Assembly: GCF_020859565.1 (NCBI RefSeq) | Contig: NZ_JAJHUO010000039.1 | Location: forward strand, 1 to 64,000 | Length of the DNA: 64,000 bases | Reading direction: 5' to 3' | DNA from: Saccharothrix luteola | GTDB taxonomy: Bacteria > Actinomycetota > Actinomycetes > Mycobacteriales > Pseudonocardiaceae | Notes under the pieces: generated by a model | Databases searched by the model: none | What the model was told of the DNA's origin: nothing | The model's input: the letters and a program-made list of their open reading frames with translations, nothing else | Shown: one piece after another, positions 59,924-64,000 of the stretch | How positions within the stretch are numbered: the stretch's first letter is position 1 | Layout of the letters: each line of letters opens with the position of its first letter | Made by a program: the position numbers and the translations under genes

Positions 59924-61489
59924 TTATTCGCCCGTTCGCGGTGCTGACGGTGGGTACGGCGGAGTGATGTCGAGCAGGAACGGGTGAACGACGTATTCAG
60001 CGTCGACTTGGGCTGCTTGCTCGGTCAGCTGTTGCTGTAGTGCATGTGTGTCGCGTCGGTGCGCGCTTGTCCAGTCCGACGGCCGCCATGTGGGGTCGAC
60101 CCAGTAGACGAGGTAGATGCCGTGTCGTGTTCGGGTTCGTTGCAGGTAACGCTCGACCAGTTGCTCATGTAGTGAGGTGAGCAGGTCGGGGTGGTTGACG
60201 AGCTTGGCTTCGATGATCACTCGTGCTGTGCTGCCGGGTTGGGTGGCGATCGGGGCGGTGACGGTGAGGTCCATCCTGGTTCCTGTGCCGCGGGGCCTGA
60301 CTCGGCGGGCCTGGGGTTCGCGCTCGATGACGGCGGTGGTGCCCAGCAAAGGGTTGAGGTTGCGTTGGATCCAGTCGGAGATGATGTCCTCGGCCTTGGG
60401 GAAGGGAGGTTCGCCGAGGTTCCACAGGTCGTTGAACGCGCCGCGGTTGGTGATCTGGTGTTGGAGTTCGCGGAGGTTTTCCAGCACGACGTCGAGGAGA
60501 TCGTCGGCGGTGCGGATCAGTCGGGTGTCGGCTTGACTGAGCAACGTGAGCAGGTCGGCTGGGTCGAGCGGGGTGTAGGCGAGGTTGGTTGCCTGCTCGC
60601 AGGCCCGCCGCAGGTGTGCCGCGAGCACCGTGCGGTCAAGATCGGGACGGTTCTCACGCAGCAGAGCTAGTGTGACGTGGTCACCCCGCGCGGCCAGTTG
60701 GACGAGCAGACGGTCGCGGATGCTGTAGACGCTGTTGGGTGAGTAGTCCTCGGACATGAAGTCCGGATCGGCGCCGTAGGGGTACCGATCGAGCAGGACC
60801 CTCGTCAGGCGGTGTAGGCGCGTGTCGTCCAGGGCCGTGATGTCGAGCGGACGCAGCAGGTCGGCCAGTTCGTCGGCATCGATGTCGGCAGTGATCAGGT
60901 CGTCGACGACGCTGTCCGGGTCAAGGGAAGCCTGTCCGCGGCGGGCCAGGCGGGCGATCGCGGGGTCGTGGTGTGTGCGAAGTCGGTGGCACAGCGATCG
61001 GGCGAGATCAGGTGAGTGGTTGATCAGCAAGTCGAGCAGGTCGGCGGCGAGTTCACCGTCATAGCGACCGGCGACGAGACGGTCCACGATCTCGGGAGCC
61101 AACTCGGCCGCGAGCCGCCGGTAGATGCCGTCGAAACTGAAGGACCAGTGGTGCTCCTGGTAGGCGTCGAGCCGCTCCAGGGCAGCCGCTGCCAGGCTCG
61201 CTCGGGTGTCGTCTGGTGCGATGTCGATCAGGTGGCTGCGGAGTGCGCGGTCTTTCTCTTCGCCGCTGCTCCAGGCCGAGACAATCTCGTGGAACTGGAC
61301 GAGTTCGCCGGGTGCTTCGAGCCAGCTGAGGATGGCGCTCAGTGCGTCGAAGATGTGACCCGAACGGTGGTCCGGGTCCTGCTGGTAATAGTCGGCCTGC
61401 TCGCGGTCCCAGTGGTGCCCGACGACGGTGTCGATGAGCGTGACGATCTCGGGTGAGGCGATCCTGGCGGACGGCTGGTCAAACGACAT
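59924..61489 (-). CDS. PD-(D/E)XK nuclease-domain protein with helical N-terminus
   Basis: A 521-aa protein starting at 61489 (MSFDQPSARIASPEIVTLID). Upstream in-frame text is Arg/Gly-rich non-coding. Residues 1-400 are all helical with HEAT-like stretches (LLDLLINHSPDLARSLCHRL; DELADLLRPLDITALDD). Residues 400-500 form a restriction-type nuclease core: Asp407 (RMDLTV), Glu427-x-Lys429 (VIIEAKLV), Gln443 and Tyr448 (HEQLVERYLQR), then the strand GIYLVYWVD. All catalytic positions are intact. It is the first gene of a two-gene unit with the AbiJ-like protein. This suggests a defence module in which a helical sensor controls a nuclease; I do not recognise a named system. Confidence 0.78.
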   Translation of the reverse strand: MSFDQPSARIASPEIVTLIDTVVGHHWDREQADYYQQDPDHRSGHIFDALSAILSWLEAPGELVQFHEIVSAWSSGEEKDRALRSHLIDIAPDDTRASLAAAALERLDAYQEHHWSFSFDGIYRRLAAELAPEIVDRLVAGRYDGELAADLLDLLINHSPDLARSLCHRLRTHHDPAIARLARRGQASLDPDSVVDDLITADIDADELADLLRPLDITALDDTRLHRLTRVLLDRYPYGADPDFMSEDYSPNSVYSIRDRLLVQLAARGDHVTLALLRENRPDLDRTVLAAHLRRACEQATNLAYTPLDPADLLTLLSQADTRLIRTADDLLDVVLENLRELQHQITNRGAFNDLWNLGEPPFPKAEDIISDWIQRNLNPLLGTTAVIEREPQARRVRPRGTGTRMDLTVTAPIATQPGSTARVIIEAKLVNHPDLLTSLHEQLVERYLQRTRTRHGIYLVYWVDPTWRPSDWTSAHRRDTHALQQQLTEQAAQVDAEYVVHPFLLDITPPYPPSAPRTGE

Positions 61490-61860
61490 GGGCCTTCTCC
61501 GTATCGACGTGACGATGGACGCCCCGTCGACTTCGTGGCTTGTAGCCGCTGAGCTTGTAGCCGCTGATCCACCTGGTCGACGACCGACTCGCTGCTCAAT
61601 CAGGAGTGGTCTACCAAGGTGGTCGAACCGGCCGGCAAAGCCGCCTTGTCGGTGGGGCACACTCGGAAGGCGGTGCCGTCAGCACACAGGGGCAAGCCAT
61701 GTTGTGCGGCTTGCCCCTGTGTGCTGCGGTGCCGCAGAGTGTGCCGCGCCCACCGACAAGGCGGCGGACGGCCGGTTTGACCTGCCAGAAAGTCGTATGA
61801 ACTGAATTACTCAATATTGCCCGGCAGTGCCCCAGCAGTTCCCGGTCGCCGGCCGCGAGG
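61490..61860. other. intergenic region upstream of the nuclease unit
   Basis: 371 bp separate the nuclease gene start from the end of the MFS gene. Apart from the large palindrome at 61621-61782, nothing coding is supported. The promoter of the nuclease/AbiJ unit must lie here, since both flanking genes run on the minus strand. Confidence 0.6.
61621..61782. repeat. 162-nt imperfect palindrome with about 75-nt arms
   Basis: The left arm from GGTCGAACCGGCCGG pairs with the right arm ending CGGCCGGTTTGACC. Within it CCGCCTTGTCGGTGGG (61641-61656) pairs exactly with CCCACCGACAAGGCGG, GCACACTC with GAGTGTGC, and AGCACACAGGGGCAAGCC (61681-61698) with GGCTTGCCCCTGTGTGCT. The loop is only about 9 nt (ATGTTGTGC). 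Mismatches cluster in the middle of the arms. It could be a palindromic MITE-like element, a structured RNA, or a very large bidirectional terminator. It has no coding capacity. Confidence 0.85.
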
Positions 61861-63068
61861 TCAGGTTCGGGACTGAAGTGTTCGCCACCGCCCTGCCAAG
61901 AGCGTTGCGGCAATGACACCGACGGCACCGGCCGTGCCGGTGACGATGTGCGGGTCGAAGAGTTCGGCTGCAAGGCCGCCGAGGGTGATGCCGGTGCCTT
62001 GGGCAGCCTGCATCGCGGTGATGGCGAAGCCGACGGCCTGGCCGCGGTGCGCGTCGGGTGTGCGCAGCACGAAGGTCGGCTGGGCGACAACGTGGTAGCT
62101 GGACGCGGCGCCGGACAGGACGAACAGTCCCACCACCACGGGCATCGGCGGGTCGAACAGACAGCCCAGCAGCGGCACGCCGGTTCCTACGGCCAGCAGC
62201 GGCATCGACCGGAGTTGAACGGGCTCGGGCAGCGCGGCTACAGCGAGGGACGCCGCGGCGCAGCCGGCGGAGTAGGCGGCGAAGAACATGCCCACGGTCG
62301 CCGGCCCGCCACCGAGATGCGCGGAGTAGGGGCGGCCAGGGCCTCGCCGACGATGTAGGTCCCGGACAGGGCGGCGTAGCCGACGAGAACCAGCAGGTGC
62401 GCGTCTCGCCGTACCACCGTCGCTCCGGCACGAATCCGCTCCCACCAGCCGAGCGACTGCGAACCCGTTGTGGCGATCGACGGCACGAACACCGCGACCA
62501 GCAGCGCGGAGGCAGCGAAGGTGACGGCGTCGACCAGGAGCGCCCCGCCGGGGTCGATGGCACCGACCAGGATGCCGCCGGCGGCGAACCCCAGGATCTG
62601 TCCCAGTTGGGTGACGGTGGACAGGGCGGCGATTCCCGTGCGCATCACGGCCGGATCCGGTATCAGCGCCGGGAGCAGTGCCGACCGCGCGGGCACGGCC
62701 GGGGCGCCCGCCAACTGGACCACGATCAGCAGTGCGCACACCGCCTGCCAGGGCAGACCCGGCCACGCCATGAGCGCGACCACGGCGGCGCGCACGAGGT
62801 CGGCGACGATCATGACGGTGCGCCGCGGATACCGGTCGGCCAGGCCCGCGACCAGCGGGCCGCCGATCAGCGCGGGCAGGAAAGTGAGTGCGTAGGCCAG
62901 GGCCGACCAGGCGGGTGAGCCGGTGCGGTCGTAGACCAGTACAACCAGCGCGACGCGGGCGAGCTGGTCGCCGACCACCGAGATCACGTGGGCGGTGAAC
63001 AACGCGCGGAACGCTCCCAGGGCGAAGACCGCCCGGTACCCGGTCCTGCCGCGCGAGCTTTCCACCAC
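61861..63068 (-). pseudogene. MFS exporter with one-base frameshift
   Basis: Starts at tandem GTGs (63068, 63065; VVESSRGRTGYRAVFALGAF) 13 nt after the diguanylate cyclase stop. Helices and loops follow the MFS drug/siderophore exporter order (HVISVVGDQLARVALVVLVY; ALTFLPALIGGPLVAGLADR with motif A DRYPRR; GQILGFAAGGILVGAIDPGG). At about 62330, a run of four C, the frame slips from GEALAAP to YSAHLGGGPATVGMFFAAYS, and the second half (YHVVAQPTFVLRTPDAHRGQ) ends at 61861. One extra base explains it; a sequencing error is possible because both halves keep good coding bias. If real, the exporter is dead. Confidence 0.85.
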
Positions 63069-63081
63069 GGGATGTGCGTCC

Positions 63082-64000
63082 TCAGGCCGCGCCGACGTCG
63101 GCGAGCCGCACTTGGTCGCGTCCGCTGTTCTTGGCTTCGTAGAGGGCGGCGTCGACGGCCAGCAGCACGTCGGCCACCGTGGCGGCGGTCGTGGGAAACG
63201 CCCCGGCACCGACCGACAGGGTCAGATCGGTGACGACGACCTGTTGGCCGGTGTGGTCGCGAGTGGGCACCCGGAGCACGGAGACCATCGCCCGGATTCG
63301 TTCGCCTGCCGCCGCCGCGCCGGCGGTGTCGACACCCGGTAGCAGCACGGCGAACTCCTCACCGCCCCAGCGGCCAACGAGGTCGGTACCGCGGACCGCG
63401 CGGCGGATGGCTTCGGCCACCGCGCGCAGCACGTCGTCCCCAGCGGGGTGGCCGAAGCGGTCGTTGATGCGTTTGAAGTGGTCGAGGTCCAGCATCAGAA
63501 CGCCGACCGGGCCGCCGAGTCGACGGGCACGTTCGAGTTCGGCGGAGGCTTGGTCGTGCCACCACTGCGCCGACACCAGGCCGGTCTTGCCGTCGGTGCG
63601 GGCCGCCGCGCGGAACTGCGGCAGCAGCAGACCCAGGTGCAGCGCGAGGATGGTGACCAGCAGAAGCGGTGCGGTCCAGGGCTGGTGCACCATGACCAGG
63701 GTCACCGCGTAGCCCAAGCCGACGGCCGCGGCGATGAGCAGCTGGTCCGAGGCCGGGCCGAGCGCCCGGTGCGCCGGTTTGTCGGGGTTGGTGGCGATGA
63801 TCGCGCCGACCACCAAGGCGTAGTTGACCAGCCGGTAGATCACTCCGGCCAGCACCAGGGCGATCACGCCGCGCGGCCCGCCCAGCGCCGCGATCAAGGG
63901 CCGGCCTGGGTCGACACCGGGGTAGAACGCGGCCAGCACCAGCGTCGTGGCGGCGGTGGCCAGCAGCACGGTGCAGGCGGAGAAGACCTTGCGGTGGGCT
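63082..64000 (-). CDS. membrane diguanylate cyclase (GGDEF), 5' end outside window
   Basis: The frame is open to the right edge (AHRKVFSACTVLLATAATTL at the border), so the N-terminus is missing. At least four transmembrane helices are visible (VIALVLAGVIYRLVNYALVV; LLIAAAVGLGYAVTLVMV; APLLLVTILALHLGLLL), as in MHYT-less GGDEF proteins with an integral-membrane N-terminus. The cytosolic C-terminus is a complete GGDEF domain: DGKTGLVSAQWWHDQA, LMLDLDHFKRINDRFGHPAG, RWGGEEFAVLLPG (catalytic GGEEF) and DAALYEAKNSGRDQV. It makes cyclic di-GMP. An inhibitory RxxD site is not evident before GGEEF. It is followed by the MFS gene in the same direction. Confidence 0.92.
   Translation of the reverse strand, partial: AHRKVFSACTVLLATAATTLVLAAFYPGVDPGRPLIAALGGPRGVIALVLAGVIYRLVNYALVVGAIIATNPDKPAHRALGPASDQLLIAAAVGLGYAVTLVMVHQPWTAPLLLVTILALHLGLLLPQFRAAARTDGKTGLVSAQWWHDQASAELERARRLGGPVGVLMLDLDHFKRINDRFGHPAGDDVLRAVAEAIRRAVRGTDLVGRWGGEEFAVLLPGVDTAGAAAAGERIRAMVSVLRVPTRDHTGQQVVVTDLTLSVGAGAFPTTAATVADVLLAVDAALYEAKNSGRDQVRLADVGAA

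Noticed and set aside
59410..59967. Plus-strand 185-codon frame opposite the AbiJ-like gene
   Set aside because: Val/Gly/Glu-rich antisense text of the conserved AbiJ domain on the minus strand; no family signal.

Overview
The window is about 70 % GC and reads as an actinobacterial chromosome. GTG starts are common, genes are packed with 4-base stop/start overlaps, and the gene families are those of filamentous actinomycetes, probably Pseudonocardiales-like. Genus is an inference. There is no capsid, portal, terminase or lysis gene, so the phage-tail-like genes are not a prophage.

Region A (about 1.2-28.5 kb, all minus strand) is a single 19-gene block encoding an extracellular contractile injection system (eCIS). 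In transcription order it runs: sheath, inner tube, gp26-like baseplate chaperone, Pro-rich protein, Pvc16-like cap (DUF4255), AAA+ ATPase, a 78-aa protein, a 1999-aa protein that starts with an eCIS-core (DUF4157) domain, a 197-aa protein, a CIS tube protein, a small LysM-like protein, a gp27-like hub, a gp5-like spike, a PAAR-like tip, a gp25 wedge protein, two very large baseplate J-like proteins (one ending in LysM), a tail protein with a beta-helix, and a DUF6519 protein. Nearly every junction is a 4-8 base overlap or a gap under 15 bases, so one transcript from upstream of the sheath is likely. Transposase wreckage (IS5-type and IS30-type) lies at the 3' end. Two copies of one integrase-type IS, the second inserted into the first, lie about 500 bp upstream of the sheath.

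Region B (about 31.5-43.5 kb) is accessory DNA. It holds a NACHT/STAND NTPase with helical repeats, a second P-loop NTPase sharing a short N-terminal strand motif, broken MFS and HTH genes, and two related tyrosine-recombinase/AbrB-fold gene pairs arranged around a divergent XRE regulator. A tRNA-Leu-like 3' fragment with a strong terminator follows, a likely attachment-site scar.

Region C (about 43.8-53 kb) holds a membrane-anchored NB-ARC protein with a 13-repeat WD40 domain (Apaf-1-like plan). Next to it is a decaying sugar-uptake locus: LacI regulator, GH13 glucosidase and ABC permease are all frameshifted or truncated, and only the solute-binding lipoprotein is intact.

Region D (about 53-64 kb) looks like a defence island. 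A 1771-aa protein joins a winged helix, a degenerate nuclease-like domain and a STAND P-loop; a perfect 22-bp inverted repeat covers its ribosome-binding site. Downstream on the other strand is a two-gene unit made of a PD-(D/E)XK nuclease protein and an AbiJ_NTD3/DUF559-like protein. A 162-nt imperfect palindrome, a frameshifted MFS exporter and a partial membrane diguanylate cyclase finish the window.
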